From Costus lasius (taxonomy: Eukaryota > Streptophyta > Magnoliopsida > Zingiberales > Costaceae): 64,000 nt of DNA. The position numbers and the translations under genes were made by a program. The notes below the pieces were generated by a model. The model searched no databases. It saw only the letters and a program-made list of their open reading frames with translations, and was not told the DNA's origin. Below are positions 24,101-36,299 of this stretch, piece by piece; position 1 is the stretch's first letter; each line of letters opens with the position of its first letter. Location: contig CM050446.2 of NCBI GenBank assembly GCA_027563935.2, forward strand, positions 121,970,499-122,034,498, read 5' to 3'.

Positions 24101-25344
24101 GTTCAGAAAGCATGTTATCATATTACATACTTACAGTGCCAAGAATAGAGGGGATGTCTGTTTGACTATGGGATGGGCCCGCAACACCAGCTTCTTCAGG
24201 GGCTGGTTCTAATGTAAGTAGACTATGTACAACCTCATGCTCCACTTCACCTCCTTCCTCAAGTTCAAAAATAATATGCAATTGTAATCAGTATTAGAAA
24301 CTCTAACTTCAACTAACTTAAACACTTACAAATAAACATCTTACTGCATCTTCATTTAATTTGGCACAATTTTTGAAATATGTTGTCCGTCGAGGTAGTT
24401 TCACATTAGGCCAACGGAACAACCGAGGGTGTACTCCCTCCACCTTACTATCTATATACAAGTTGGTATGCTCATAAAACCAAATCTACAAAAAAGAAGA
24501 AATAAATTAATAACTTATCATTAACTTAACTATGTTTGAAATACAAGTTCAGATATTGAGAATACTTACACCAAGAACTATGGCACAACCAGCAAATCCA
24601 CGTCCCTTCTTCTTTGAGCTGGAGGTCAATTCCGTGCACAGAAAATTATGTACAGCCTCTGCCCAATTGTACTCAGCCAATTTTGAGAGGTCTTCTACAA
24701 AACATACAAGTCCCGCATCCAAGTTGTATGTCGGGCGACTGAATAAAAAACAACAAAAGAGATACAAGATGGCCAATCTTGTGAGCCTCTCCTCGTTTCC
24801 CGCCAGGCCTTGTGAACAGATAACTTTCAATTTTCCTTCAATGACTTTTGTGTTTGGTAACTTCCCATCAAATTCTTCCTTATAATATGTGGTAGATGGT
24901 CGGTCAGTGTCCCATCTAACTAGCTCCCCAACCCATGGGAGACCAAGGATGATTGATACATCCTTCACCGAGAAGGGCACAAAATTGCCATTAATGTTGA
25001 ATCCTCTTCTGTTACCATCCCATATAGACTGCAAATATTCCACAGCAATCATATCTAGGGAAACAGATGGTGTTTGTAGCAAATGTCCAAAGCGGGTCTG
25101 TAGGAGCAGTCGTTTAATAGCCTCACCCCCTTCCACTATGTTGACAAATGTATGAATCCGGCTCAAGGAGCATCTACTCAGTACCCGACGAGGTTTGGCC
25201 CGCTTATAGTGATACTCCTTTTCGTCTGAAGAGCTATCAGATGGGCTTTCATGAGTAGCCGTCATTGTACACATGAATCTACTGTTAAAAAAGTTAGAAC
25301 TATATTAACATGATGAACTCAAAAGGTGAAGCTATTAAATGAAA

Positions 25345-25640
25345 TTGAGATGCTGTTATACCATGTTTGTGAAGTGTTATACCATGCCTGTGCAGTGTTA
25401 TACCGTGTCTAGGATGGTGTTATACCATGTCTGTGAAGTGTTATACCATGTCTGTGCAGTGTTATACCATGTCTGTGCAGTGTTATAGCATGTCTGTGAA
25501 GTGTTATAGCATGTCTGTGCAGTGTTATACCATGTCTGTGCAGTGTTATAACATGTCTGTCAAGTGTTATACCATGTCTGTCAAGTGTTATACCATGTCT
25601 GTGCAGTGTTATACGAAATTTAGGTCTTCTTGTACAATGT
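25345..25640 (-). repeat. 21-bp TATAAC array, right side of E2 (inverted)
   Basis: About 14 units of GTTATACCATGTCTGTGCAGT, the reverse complement of the left E2 array. It lies in intron 1 between the TIR-encoded exon and exon 2 of the protease gene. Confidence 0.9.
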
Positions 25641-25910
25641 ATGTGCAGCCCTCATTGTATAGAACCTACTGTTAAATATGTTATAACTAAGTTTCAGGCA
25701 TGTTATGCGTACAATTGATACTATTAGAAGAATTAGCAACTAACAGCTTCCTATTAAGACTATTTCCCAAACAGATTCACGCACAATATAAATTATGCAA
25801 ATATCATGAAAGTGGTTTGCTATTATACCAATTTTCCACGCATGTTATACCAAAAATAGGTCATTAAGACAACAATGTACGTATTAATAAGATAAATTCC
25901 GACATTATAC

Positions 25911-26591
25911 CTTAAAGGAACATTGGAGTCGTCGGAGGAGCTCGCCATGAGATCCTGCAAAAAAAAATAAAGAAGATTAGGAAACCCTAGCCCAAACAAG
26001 AACAAGTCGTATACCGTTGCAGGTCGTCAAGCAGCAATAGGACGTTTGCGGAGGTCATCGCACTACGTCGGAGGTCATCGGAGGTCGTCGGAGTTCGTCG
26101 CAGGATGTCGGAGGTCGACTGCACAAAAAACACAAAGTTAGGGGTTGACCCGAGCAGGAACTCGGAGGCCTCGGAAGTCGTAAACACAGAGTCGGAGGTA
26201 GTCGGAGGGCGTCGGAGGGCGTCAGAGGTCATCGGAGGTCGTCGGAGGGCGTTGGAGAAGATCGGGCGACAACTTTCGTCACAGCAGTAAAGTTAGGGTT
26301 AGGGAATAGATTAGGAGAGTAAATAGAAAAGGCGGGTTGGGTTGGGCGGGTTGGGCGGGATGTGAAAATTTTCGGAGTTAACCCTGATTAGTTAGTTCGT
26401 AACGGACTGCTATAACGGTCCGCCAATATATTGGGTTTTCATATAACAAGGAGAGGGCATCGTATAACGCCGTGCTTAACTAAACAAAGCTTGAAGATTC
26501 GTGCGAATCGGGCTTCAAGATTTGTGCTTTGAATCCGGCACCACTCCTCCGCAAATTTTGCGGAGGGGCGCCTCTCCGCGAAAACGCAGCC
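25911..26591 (-). repeat. E2 right terminal inverted repeat
   Basis: Reverse complement of the left repeat, with an extra terminal hairpin (GCGGAGAGGCGCC/CCTCCGCAAAATTTGCGG). It contains the first exon of the protease gene at 25948-25911 and many GTCGGAGGTC triplet-type repeats. Confidence 0.86.
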
Positions 26592-26600
26592 CCAAATTAC
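26592..26600. repeat. CCAAATTAC border word 2 (between E2 and E3)
   Basis: A single 9-mer with one mismatch to CCAAATTCC. It is at once the right flank of E2 and the left flank of E3. Confidence 0.8.
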
Positions 26601-27283
26601 AGCTGCGTTTTTGCGGAGGAGTGGGCTGAGATGCGAAGCATCAATCTTGAAGCACCCAGCACACAAATCTCCAAGCAACTCATACTTAAGTGCGGATAGC
26701 GCCGATACAAACAAAGCGTTATACCAAATCCTGATATAACGTAGCCCGTAACGCCCGTTCCCGTTACAGCCGAACTAACCAGGGTTAACTCTGAAAATTT
26801 TCGCATCCCGCCCAACCCGTCCTTACTCTTTACTCTCCTAATATGTTCCCTAACCCTAACTTTGCTGCTGTGACGATAGTTGTCGCCCGATCTTCTCCGA
26901 CGACCTCCGACGACCTTCTACTCTGTGTTTACGACTTCCGATGCCTCCGAGTGCCTGCTCGGGTCGACCCATAACTTTGTGTTTTTTATGCAGTCCACCT
27001 CCGACGTCCTGCTACCAACTCCGACGACATCCCACGACCTCCGACGAAGTGCGACGACCTCCGCAAACGTCCCATTGTTGCTTGACGACCTGCGACGGCA
27101 TACGACTTGTTCTTGTTTGGGCTAGGGTTTCCTAATCTTCTTTATTTTTTTTGCAGGATCTCATGGCGAGCTCCTCCGACGACTCCAATGTTCCTTTAAG
27201 GTATAATGTCAGAATTTATCTTATTAATACGTACATTATTGTATTAATGACCTATTTTTGGTATAACGTGCGTGGAAAATTAG
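26601..27283 (+). repeat. E3 left terminal inverted repeat
   Basis: Pairs with about 58430-59097. It contains TTAACCAGGGTTAACTCTG, the CTCCGACGACC triplet region, a TTTTTTTTGCAG acceptor-like site and the ATGGCGAGC exon (27163-27200). The left LTR of a retroelement starts just after it. Confidence 0.86.
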
Positions 27284-27288
27284 TATAA
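27284..27288. repeat. TATAA target duplication, left of Athila-like element
   Basis: Matches TATAA at 45663-45667 on the other side of the retroelement. Confidence 0.85.
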
Positions 27289-28881
27289 TGTTGCACGAAT
27301 CTGCAAGCGCACGGCTTACCGATGTAGTACGTAAGATATCGTTTCCACAGGGACGGATCGTCAAGTACTGAATCTTCTGATCCTTGTTAGCTAAGTGATT
27401 AAAGTTGTCGATTTGTTGCAGCTAATCAAACTTAAGAAAGCGTAGTAAAATGAAAGTTGTAATGATGAAAGACATATCGGGATGCCGGGTTTCACCACGT
27501 CATTGAACCTATAAGTGTTTTGAAATGTATTGCTTTGATAATCTTAGAAAACCAAGGAAGTGTCCTCTTGAGCCGTGCCCCTCTCAGGTGCGCGACTCAA
27601 TAACTGAGTTCGTCTCCTACTCTCGCAGTGGACAACTCAACAATCCACTTAGTTAGTCTCCTACTCTCGCGGTGGACTAAGCAGCGGTAGATTGTGTGAA
27701 ACAGGACACCAAGATTCCCCAAGTGTGCTCTATGACTCTCGCAATAGAGCACATAAGATCGATCGAGGAGAATGCGTCGATTGTAATTCACCTCTCAGTT
27801 ATTACCACAAACGACTAAGGTGAGAATCGTTTTGGCCAAGAAACGATAATCACAATTGAGATAAACAAGATTAAATGATTTCGAAAGATTTCTCACAAAG
27901 CGATTCTTAACATAGATACTTATAATTCAAAAGACGGGCTACGCCCGAATCCTGATAGAGGTTTTAAGCTATGACACACATGATTATGACAAGAGCAAGA
28001 TTACAATGCAGGATGTAAAGGAAACCGAACAAATCAAGAAGGGAAAAGAAATTAAGACAAACTCCTTCTCTTCTTCTTTGATGTCGCCTCCTCTTCTTGG
28101 AATGGTGCACTTCTTGCCTTTGAACCAAGCGTTGAGCACTTAAGCGCAATCTTCTTCTCACCGTCCACAACCCACCCCCTTCTCAAGAGAGAACTCTTCT
28201 TCTTATAGTCTCCAAGGTGCCTCTTCATGGTGTCTCTTGAAGGGGGCGCCTTTTCATGAAGTCTCTTCAAGATGGTGCCTCTTCGAGGTGGCTTTTCAAG
28301 GAGGTACCTCTTCATGGTGTCTCTTGGAAGTGTCTCTTCAAGGTGTCCACTTTCATGAATTTCTTTCATTAAATCCACATTCATGAATGTGTTTCATTAA
28401 TTTCTCATTCATGAATGTCTCATTAAATCCACATTCATGAATGTGTTTCATTAATTCCTCATTCATGAATGTCTCATTAAATCTACATTCATGAATGTGT
28501 TTCATTAATGCTTATTCATGAATGTTCCCTTGATGGCGTGTGTCCCTCGATAGTTGATGGCGTGTGTTCTCTTAGTGGCGTGTGTCCTCTTTAGCTGATG
28601 TATCCTCTTTAGCTGGCAATAAATATTGAATGCGGGTGAACTCTAATTCTCATCTGAAGCTAAATTTCTTGTCATGAGTCCAGATTCACTCGGATATGTG
28701 ATCGTACATCCATATAGCTCTGGAGACAAGTGAATTGTCCTGTATTTAACAAATATGACAAGTAGTGAAGCTTCTGAAGATATTAAGTGGATTAAGCTGG
28801 AAAGAGATGTAAAAGCATGAAAATATGTCTTGATTCACGAGGAAACATTAGTCAAAAAGACTACATAAATACGAGACATCA
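27289..28881 (-). repeat. Left LTR (3' LTR) of the Athila-like element
   Basis: Begins TGTTGCACGAAT and ends CGAGACATCA. It contains tandem CATTCATGAATGT(G/C)TCATTAA units at about 28350-28530. Short open frames inside the LTR have no recognisable product. Confidence 0.9.
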
Positions 28882-30050
28882 AAAATCTCCCAGACTTAGA
28901 CTAATGCTTGTCCTCAAGCATAGAAGAATAAAGAAAAGTGGTGATCAGATGTAGATGAAATCATGTCAAGCTTGTAGAATATTTTATCTCTGGAATATAT
29001 CATTACGAGCAAATCTCGGTGAGTTAGGAAATTCAAAGTAATCATCTATCGTCATGAATAAAGGTGTGAAGATCAAAACACAAAATCAGATGAGACTTAC
29101 CTTCATGAGCTGCAATAATCCTCTGTTTGGAGAATACACTCTATTTAGATTTGATTCAACCAAAGATATTAGTTGGAAAGACACCAATGCACTCTTATTT
29201 ATATTTTCATCCCCTCAAAAATCTTTATTTTGCTTTGACTTCAACTCAATTCTTAGGTACCACTGCCAATTTTACGCAGTGCCAAGTTGAGGAGTCTTTA
29301 TTATTTCTTCCCTCTTTGGGGATTTTTTTTTTCAAACATATTTTGGGGAGATTATGACCATAGACAAGTGCATTGATTATTTCCAACAAGTAACGAGGAG
29401 AATCAAGCTGACAGAGTTGTATACTTCTACAGAAAGATTGTATGCATGCTTTAGAAAGGAAAGACCTTGGTCAAAAATTGGATCTATCACTCCACATCCT
29501 TTTTTCAATCAGATAAGATAGTCAAATGAAATTCCACACCACAAGATTCTGAACATAATGATAATATCCAAAGGGGTCAATATAAAACATCAAGCTATCA
29601 TGATCTTCATCAAAATAATATCATTAAAAATAATATCACCACTTATCTTTATCGTATCATCAGAGTGTAGCATATAAAATGCATCATCAAAGCACAAATC
29701 ATAAGTATTGAGTTACTGCATATCATATTTTGAAAATGAACCAAACCCACAATCTCCCAGACTTAAATTATGCATAGTCCCTATGCAGAGCATGTAATGA
29801 AAACAAAATTTGGAGAAATGGGATGCAATACTCACAAGATTAGTTAGAGTCATCATTCTCAGCACCTTCATCCTAAGGATCATCCTTGTCGTTCGGCTAA
29901 CTTGCAAGAGTTATTGAAATGGATAACTATCATCAGATAAGAGAAACATTTAACTAAAACTGAAATAAAACATTTAAGAAAAGACAAAACAAAACACTTG
30001 GGTTGCCTCCCAAGAAGCGCTTGTTTAGGGTCATTAGCTCGACCGCAGTG
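28882..30050 (-). other. 3' internal remnant of the Athila-like element with polypurine-tract copies
   Basis: Non-coding remains between protease and left LTR. Reverse-strand words AAGTCTGGGAGATTTT beside the LTR (28882-28897) and AATTTAAGTCTGGGAGATTG (about 29748-29767) are two copies of the Athila-type polypurine tract. No env-like frame is recognised. Confidence 0.6.
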
Positions 30051-30786
30051 TTATTCAGAGTGCGCAATGCAGGTGTCAGCACCAAGGAATTCAGCTGAGT
30101 CCATTAGTTTCGCATATGCTTGGGCTTCTTCATTCTCTTCAGGATCTGGACTCTCTAAGAGATTGACCTCTAGTGGGTCTGTGTTCATCCCATCAGCTCT
30201 GGGGTTTTCATCTTTGATCTCATCACTCACATCTAGGCCCCAACATGAGTTTGCGATAGAAGGGTGTTTCATACCTCTCGCTAAATCATATTCAATAGCC
30301 TCTTCACCAATGTTTAAGGCTAATTTTCCCTTTTTTACGTCAATAACCACTCCGGCAGTTGCGAGGAATGGTCTTCCTAGAATTATCGGCAATTTCGTGT
30401 CCTCCTCCATCTCTCGTACAACAAAGTCGACTGGGATGAAGAAGTTGCCGATCTTGATCGGTACATCTTCTAGGATTCCTACTGGCTTGCGCAGTGAGCG
30501 GTCAGCAAGTTGTAATGAGATCGGCGTTTCCTTCACATCGCCAATGTCCAGTTTCTTACATATAGAAAAAGGTATTAAACTGACACTGGCCCCCAAATCA
30601 CATAACGCGTGTTCGAAAGATAAATCCCCAATTTTGTAGGGTATCGAAAAGCTGCCCGGATCCTTCAGTTTCTCCGGAAGCTTGTTTTGAATAATGGCGC
30701 TACACTCCTCAGTTAGCGCCACTGTGCCTGGCTCCTCTAGCTTCCGTCGATTTGAAAGAATATCTTTCAAAAACTTAGCGTATGTG

Positions 30787-30791
30787 GGCAT
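30787..30791. repeat. GGCAT target duplication, left of copia element
   Basis: Matches GGCAT at 40017-40021. Confidence 0.88.
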
Positions 30792-33017
30792 TGTTAGGGA
30801 ATACCGGGTGTAATTTAAAATTTTGCAGTCCCAGGACGCAGCGGAAGAATCATTACACCCGAAACATATTCCAGTCCCAAGGATCCATGCGAGAGAGAAG
30901 ACACAAGGATGTGTTAGAGATGTACCTCTTTTGCTTGTCTAGTTGCCGAAGCCATGTTGAAGGCGCCCAAGTGTTCGCCCTCCACAAGTATCCACGCGTC
31001 GACTCCTTGATCGTTGCTCCCTTCCACGCTTGGTGCTAGCCCCGGGAAGAGAATCAAGCCTTAGGGTTCCTTCACTACTCTTGCGCCACCTCCAAGGATC
31101 ATGCGCCAAGTGCAAGGAAGATGCCGCCAACTCCTTATCCTCTTCACTCCAAGAGAAGAGGGAGGAGAAGAGTTTCGGCCCTTAGGAAGAATAAGAGGAA
31201 GTGGCGCCACCAAGTCCTTCTCCAAGTCACGCCAAGAGGAGAGGAAGGAGAAGACTTGCGGCCACTAGTAGGAAGAAGGGTTGCGCCACCTTGATGTTGT
31301 CGCCCTTTGCCTTTGCTCTCACCCCTCTATGTGTGTTCACGCCTCCAAGTATTCGAACCCATGAGAGGGGGCAGCTAGGGTCCCTTTTATAAGCCAAGAG
31401 GCGGTTTAGGGAGGGCCAAGATCATGCCAAGTGGGCGGCTAGGATGATAGGGGTTTGTGGTAAGGAAAGTCTCCAAGACTTTGCCATAAACCTCATTCAA
31501 CCTATCCTTATTTGCCCAATAGCCATATCAACCCAAGACATGCCTTAAAGGCATTCTTTCCATCCAAGGAGAAGGGCTAGGCGCAACAAGCAAGTGGAAT
31601 TCGTCTAGGGTGGTGTCTTGGGAGAAATTAGGGTTTGAGGTAAGGTAAGTCTCCAAGACTTTACCATATACTTCTTCCCAACATCCATATGCGCCTAGGA
31701 ACTTCCCATAAAAGTTCTCAAGCCATATTAGCCCCAAGACTTGCCTTAGAGGCAAGGTTTCCATCAAGGGAGAAAGGGCAAGGCGCCTTTTACTTCCTTA
31801 ATGAAGCAAAACCGCCCACTTCACCCCATTATGCCCCTAGGCGCTAATGGGTGAAGACTTCTCCCCATTATACCCTTTTAAGCCAATTCTCTCTTCATGA
31901 CAACTAATTATTGGGCCTCAATGGACAATGAGCTAGCCCAAACTTCATGGCATAGGTTGATTAAGCCATTGGATCCAATCCAATGCAACCCTAATCCAAA
32001 TGTGATGAATCTAGGTCAATTTCGGGTCAACCTGCCAAAAATGAAGTTTGGCTCCAATAACTTTCTTCCAACTCATCAGGCCCATTGGTGCTGATGAAAT
32101 CTTCCAAATTGATCCAAGTTATCCAATAACTTGATCCTAAGGCTTCTGATTAAAGGAACGTCAAGAGTCTATTGCGTGTGACCCCATAGGATCCATATGA
32201 CGATGGCAATGATGTAAACATCATAAGTAGTGAGAGGTATCTAGCAACACATCACTACTACCCATATCACAGGACTTAAGTCATTATGGCAATAACTCCT
32301 AACAAGCAATGAGGATTCCCATTGCATTATAGATCCCTTTGCCTAAGCTGATATCCTGCCATTGGATTAGTCTCAAGTTTATCAATCCAATGCATTGGTC
32401 ATGACTCAACAAGTGTGGCCACACATTCCTGTCATGCACCAATAAGGTGGGGCGCCCCGAGTGGATATCATGCTTCCAATAAGGAAGGGGCAAATCCTAC
32501 TATTGGTCACCCATGTCTCTACGTGACTTATGACATGCCCAATGACAGTCGTTTTGATCTCCCAATTACGGAGAGACGTAAGACTGTATCAAAGCATACC
32601 CATCATCAAATCTAGACATGAATACCTAAAGTCTAAGGATCAATGCAAACCTCTTGCATGTGCGATTGACTTGTTGACTAGACAAGTCAATCTTCACGGT
32701 GGATCACTCCAGTGCATCCAATGCACCTGTATGTCTGCGTTACTGCGCCTCGTACTTAACCAGCCCATACACCAGTCTCACATGTACCAAAGCTGTCCCA
32801 TATCTGCTAAGGTACCTTGTCTGGGGATTTCTTATGAGAATGGATCCAATCCAAACTCCTGGTATATTATATATGCAACTCAATACATCAACGCAGGTAG
32901 AGAAGTCTGCATAATAACGACCATGCCTCTATATATAGAATAATAATTCTATCAAAGTACATTCAAACAATGCCTGACCATGTCCATATATTGGTCTTCA
33001 GGGCATATACACCAACA
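30792..33017 (-). repeat. Left LTR (3' LTR) of the copia element
   Basis: Read on the plus strand it starts TGTTAGGGAATACCGGGTGT and ends GGCATATACACCAACA. It is nearly identical to 37790-40016, including the short open frames, which are not genes. Confidence 0.92.
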
Positions 33018-33028
33018 ATCTCCCACTT
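33018..33028 (-). promoter_or_regulatory. Polypurine tract of the copia element
   Basis: Minus-strand AAGTGGGAGAT directly abuts the 3' LTR, the usual second-strand primer of copia elements. Confidence 0.8.
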
Positions 33029-35700
33029 GCACTAAGACCAAGGACAACTGATGTTCAGCCAGTTCCAATGTCTCTAGTATGACCCATTTAGCTTCCGCTG
33101 CGCCAGAGGCTAGGTCAGTGGGTTTTTCCAGATTGCTATCTATGGTTATTTTAACAAATTTGATCATCATCCTTATTCATGATCTCTAAGATCAGATGAT
33201 ATGCTGCAGTACATACTTGAGCACTAAGTTCCTTCACTTATGCTATGGCCCTAGTAAGAACTATATTGGACCATCAAGCATCATGAACTAAATCAAGTTC
33301 AAATGAATGAAGCTGCTTCCTTGGCTGCCACAAGAAGCTGCAATGTACTCAGCCTTATTTGTAGAATCTTGCCACTTTAGTTTGCATAATGCTCTTTCAG
33401 CACACAACACCACAATAAGGCAAAGCGCAAATCCTGGCTGTGATCAATAGTCACTAGACTGGAACGAAGTGTCAGTGTACCCCTGTACACAAAATTCTTT
33501 CCTGTCTATCATAGACTATACTTCAATCCTTTATACTTCCCAAGTATATATATAAGGATTGCTTTCACAGCTATCTAGTTTTAAACACTAAGATCTGATT
33601 GAAACTTGCTGGCCATGTTCCAAGCATTTGCCACAAATGGTCTTGTGTATATTATTCAAAACATGATCCATCCTATACACCATGTATCAGGATTTTAGAC
33701 CCATGTTATTACTCTCCAGCTGTGTCACAGAACACAACATCCTTGAGAGAGTCATACCATATCTTCCTGGAAGGTATTAATATTTGGAATCATCCAATAT
33801 AAACCTCTCCAGAAACTCTTGGATGAACATAGATTGACTAAAGGGCAATGACTTTCTTGGATCTCTATCTATAGATCCTCATGCCTAGGATGTAGGCATC
33901 ATTCCCTAGATCATTCTTCTCGAAATACATCTCAAGCCTTTTCTTCACCATGTGAAGAGAAGAGATGTCATTCCATGTGAGGAGAATATCATCAATCATC
34001 TAGAACAATAAATACTATTAAGGTGCTCCCACTGATCTTCTTGTAAACACAGGCTATTTCAAACATGCTTGCATAACACCATGCATATCTTCATGGCCTT
34101 GATATGAAAACCTTCTGGCTATTTCCTTATAGATATCTTTTCAGACGTCCATGCAAGAAAGGCAGTTTTCATAACAATATGCCATAATTGATCATGCAAT
34201 TATAACAAGCAGATCCCTAATGGACTTAATACTCAGCTATTGGTGAAAAATTTCATCATTATCCACCCAGTGGATTTGCCTGAAATTTCTGTTCACTAGC
34301 TTGCCTTTTAAGGTAACAATGTTACCTTCCATGTCTATCTTCCTAGAAGATTTATTTATAGCCTGTGGGAATTACCCCTTTGGCAGCTCATCCAAATCCC
34401 AGACTTGATTAGCAGACATGGAGTCCATTACGGTTCTCATGGCCTTTAGCCATTTTTTGGAATCTAGTCCATCGACTACTTCCATTTCCTCATAAGTCTT
34501 AGGTTCATCCTTGATGAAAAATTCGTCATGCCCAGCATATGAATCGATCCAGACTTATGTGGTTCCTGTGTTACTTGAACCTCAGGTTGACTTTCAACCT
34601 GTATGTGAGATTTTTCTCTCCATCTGTGTCTAATTGTATTGTGGTTGATTCTGGACCTTGTCCAAATCAAATCTACTCCCACTAGCTTCTTTCAAAAGAA
34701 ATACTTTCTCAAGAGAGACAGCAGTTTGAGCAACAAATATTTTGTTCTTTTTGGGATAGAATTAGCACTCTACAGTGCACCACAAACACATACTTTTGAA
34801 TCACTGCATATTACATTCCAATTCCATTGAAGAAATGAGATATTTGCAGTTCGCAACTCAAAAGCTATCTTAGACATTTTCTTATGGAGTGGCAGTACAC
34901 CTGTTTGCATGGCATCATAGTAGTATATTTGCATGACTATTCAAAGATGGAACCGCATCCAATGTGTTCCTTTTCTTTCTTTGAAATTCACCACACAGTG
35001 GTGTACTAAGTAAGCTGTGAGATAACTCCACACTTCTTAGGACAGTCATCAAATTCTCCACTAATCACCTTGATCTAATCAAAGTGCTTTAATAGATCCT
35101 TCAATTTGACTCAATACTTCATTTGTGAACTTCTTGGATTTTTCAAAGTTCTTAGGTTGGATAAGACATACCCACACCTGATAAAGCACGTAACACCTCT
35201 TAGTGCTTGTTTATATGGGTCCACATACATTGTTATGTAATAGATCCAACAAGCTAATAGTCCTTCCTCCCTTTATGGTGAAGGTAGCATCTGTCATATT
35301 GTTCCTTTGAACTAGGCTCACATGTATCATAATCCTGAAAGGACAATGATCCCAATAGTCCATAGACCTTTGGATGTGACCATTGTTCTATGGTTCAAGA
35401 GACAATGCTATAAGAGGATGTTTATCGAATCATTAGATCTGATCTTGTGTTACATATAGAACCACAAACTATTGTCAACTGTATCACTTCAATAGAACAT
35501 CTCAGAAAATATCATATATTATTTCAAACTGAAATCCTTTCTAAAAGGAATGATGTTCTAATACATAAGCTGATACATAATAGCAAAGTTCTATATAAAG
35601 TCTTCAAGGCAGTGAGATGATATCAATAGCAGCATCCAATGCTCCGTCCATGACCCGAGAGTCGATCCCATCAAGCCTCTTCGTCCTACTTCCTTTGAGC
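33029..35700 (-). pseudogene. Decayed copia pol
   Basis: No long frame is open, but fragments remain on the minus strand. Around 34360-34515 the words DEPKTYEEMEVVDGLDSKKW, LKAMRTVMDSMSANQVWDL and DELPKG mark the start of a copia reverse transcriptase. Near 33290-33400 an RNase H-like remnant (Y..ACEA / AAK..) is suggested. Integrase must have lain between about 34600 and 35700 but is hardly readable. Many stops and shifts; not functional. Confidence 0.65.
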
Positions 35701-35728
35701 TCCTGCACATGTAAAACATATGTGAGCC

Positions 35729-36292
35729 TCACATACGGTACCCAGTACCCATGAATAAGAAGTAGACAAAAGACCTCGGTAACACAATACCTGAAGCGGA
35801 TGGATTACATCCCTTCTTCTTTGACATGCACTTCTTGGCCATTAATCCTCTTCGAAATACCCATGCATTCCCAGTCTTCCGAAGTATTAGCTTCGAAGAT
35901 ACAGAACCATGGTCATTCTCAGATTCAGGCATACACTCTGAAGATCCAACAGAACTCTCCTGATCATTGTCTATAGAGCATGGTGTGAAGAGACCTTTGA
36001 GATGTATGATAAGATCATAAATCCCCATCTCATCACATTCAACCTTGACCTCTGGGGTCATGCACTCTAAGACAAGAGCAGTGTACTGTTCGTTATCTTC
36101 ACAATGTTCAAGATAGACATTCCACTCCCACTCATTAGTGAAATACACACTGGGCTGGGATGGAGGTCTTTCAAGAAGATGCACCTTATTTTCTTGTTCG
36201 AGTATCTTGGACAAAATCTTGAACCACTTTGTCCAATTTGTCCCATCCAATTTGTTTTTATAGAGTTTCAATCTTAGATCAGGAGATGCCAT
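35729..36292 (-). CDS. Copia-type Gag fragment
   Basis: A 187-codon frame starting MASPDLRLKLYKNKLDGTNW and including WTKWFKILSKILEQENKVHL, typical of the N-terminal gag domain of plant Ty1/copia elements. The C-terminal part runs out of frame (MAKKCMSKKKGC...), and no CCHC knuckle is seen. It lies about 1.5 kb downstream of the primer-binding site. Confidence 0.7.
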   Translation of the reverse strand: MASPDLRLKLYKNKLDGTNWTKWFKILSKILEQENKVHLLERPPSQPSVYFTNEWEWNVYLEHCEDNEQYTALVLECMTPEVKVECDEMGIYDLIIHLKGLFTPCSIDNDQESSVGSSECMPESENDHGSVSSKLILRKTGNAWVFRRGLMAKKCMSKKKGCNPSASGIVLPRSFVYFLFMGTGYRM

Positions 36293-36299
36293 CTACAAT

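Larger units (their letters stand above)
23304..25948 (-). pseudogene. E2 DUF1985-like/coiled-coil/Ulp1 pseudogene with internal deletion
   Basis: Minus strand. The first exon, 25948-25911, lies inside the right inverted repeat and encodes MASSSDDSNVPL. It splices in frame to exon 2 (25281-24570): RVLSRCSLSRIHTFVN, QTRFGHLLQTPSVSLDMIAV, FVPFSVKDVSIILGLP and YNLDAGLVCFVEDLS, an intact 250-codon open stretch. Exon 3 is 24485-24345 (IWFYEH...). An acidic exon lies at 24270-24135 and a coiled-coil exon at 23790-23610. The coil then runs into filler DNA and the start of the last Ulp1 exon, with stops. The last exon keeps QQDGESVDCGVFVLKF, including the Ulp1 catalytic Cys, and ends at 23304. The portion with the catalytic His, present in the E3 copies, is deleted. 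Ulp1/C48 proteases cleave SUMO-type conjugates; the role in MULEs is unknown. Confidence 0.83.
18582..26591. mobile_element. MULE E2
   Basis: An 8.0-kb element with about 580-680 bp inverted repeats. Both ends start GGCTGCGTTTT and share GGTGCNGGATTCAAAGCACA and ATCTTGAAGCCCGATTCG, pairing them with each other rather than with E3. The flanking 9-mers are CCAAATTCC and CCAAATTAC. The order is left repeat, 21-bp array, plus-strand transposase pseudogene, 21-bp array, minus-strand DUF1985-coil-Ulp1 pseudogene with an internal deletion, 21-bp array, right repeat. It is defective. Confidence 0.87.

Noticed and set aside
26592..26600. CCAAATTCC as part of the element terminal inverted repeats
   Set aside because: It appears in the same orientation on both sides of every element, whereas a TIR segment would be inverted. 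A target duplication explains it better.
27964..28384. 110-codon Lys/Arg-rich frame, also at 44832-45164
   Set aside because: It lies within the two Athila-like LTRs and has low complexity; no domain.
31000..32950. Small frames repeated at 38000-39950 (for example the 137-codon frame at 32530 and 39529)
   Set aside because: They occur in both copies of the copia LTR, overlap each other, and have no recognisable product.
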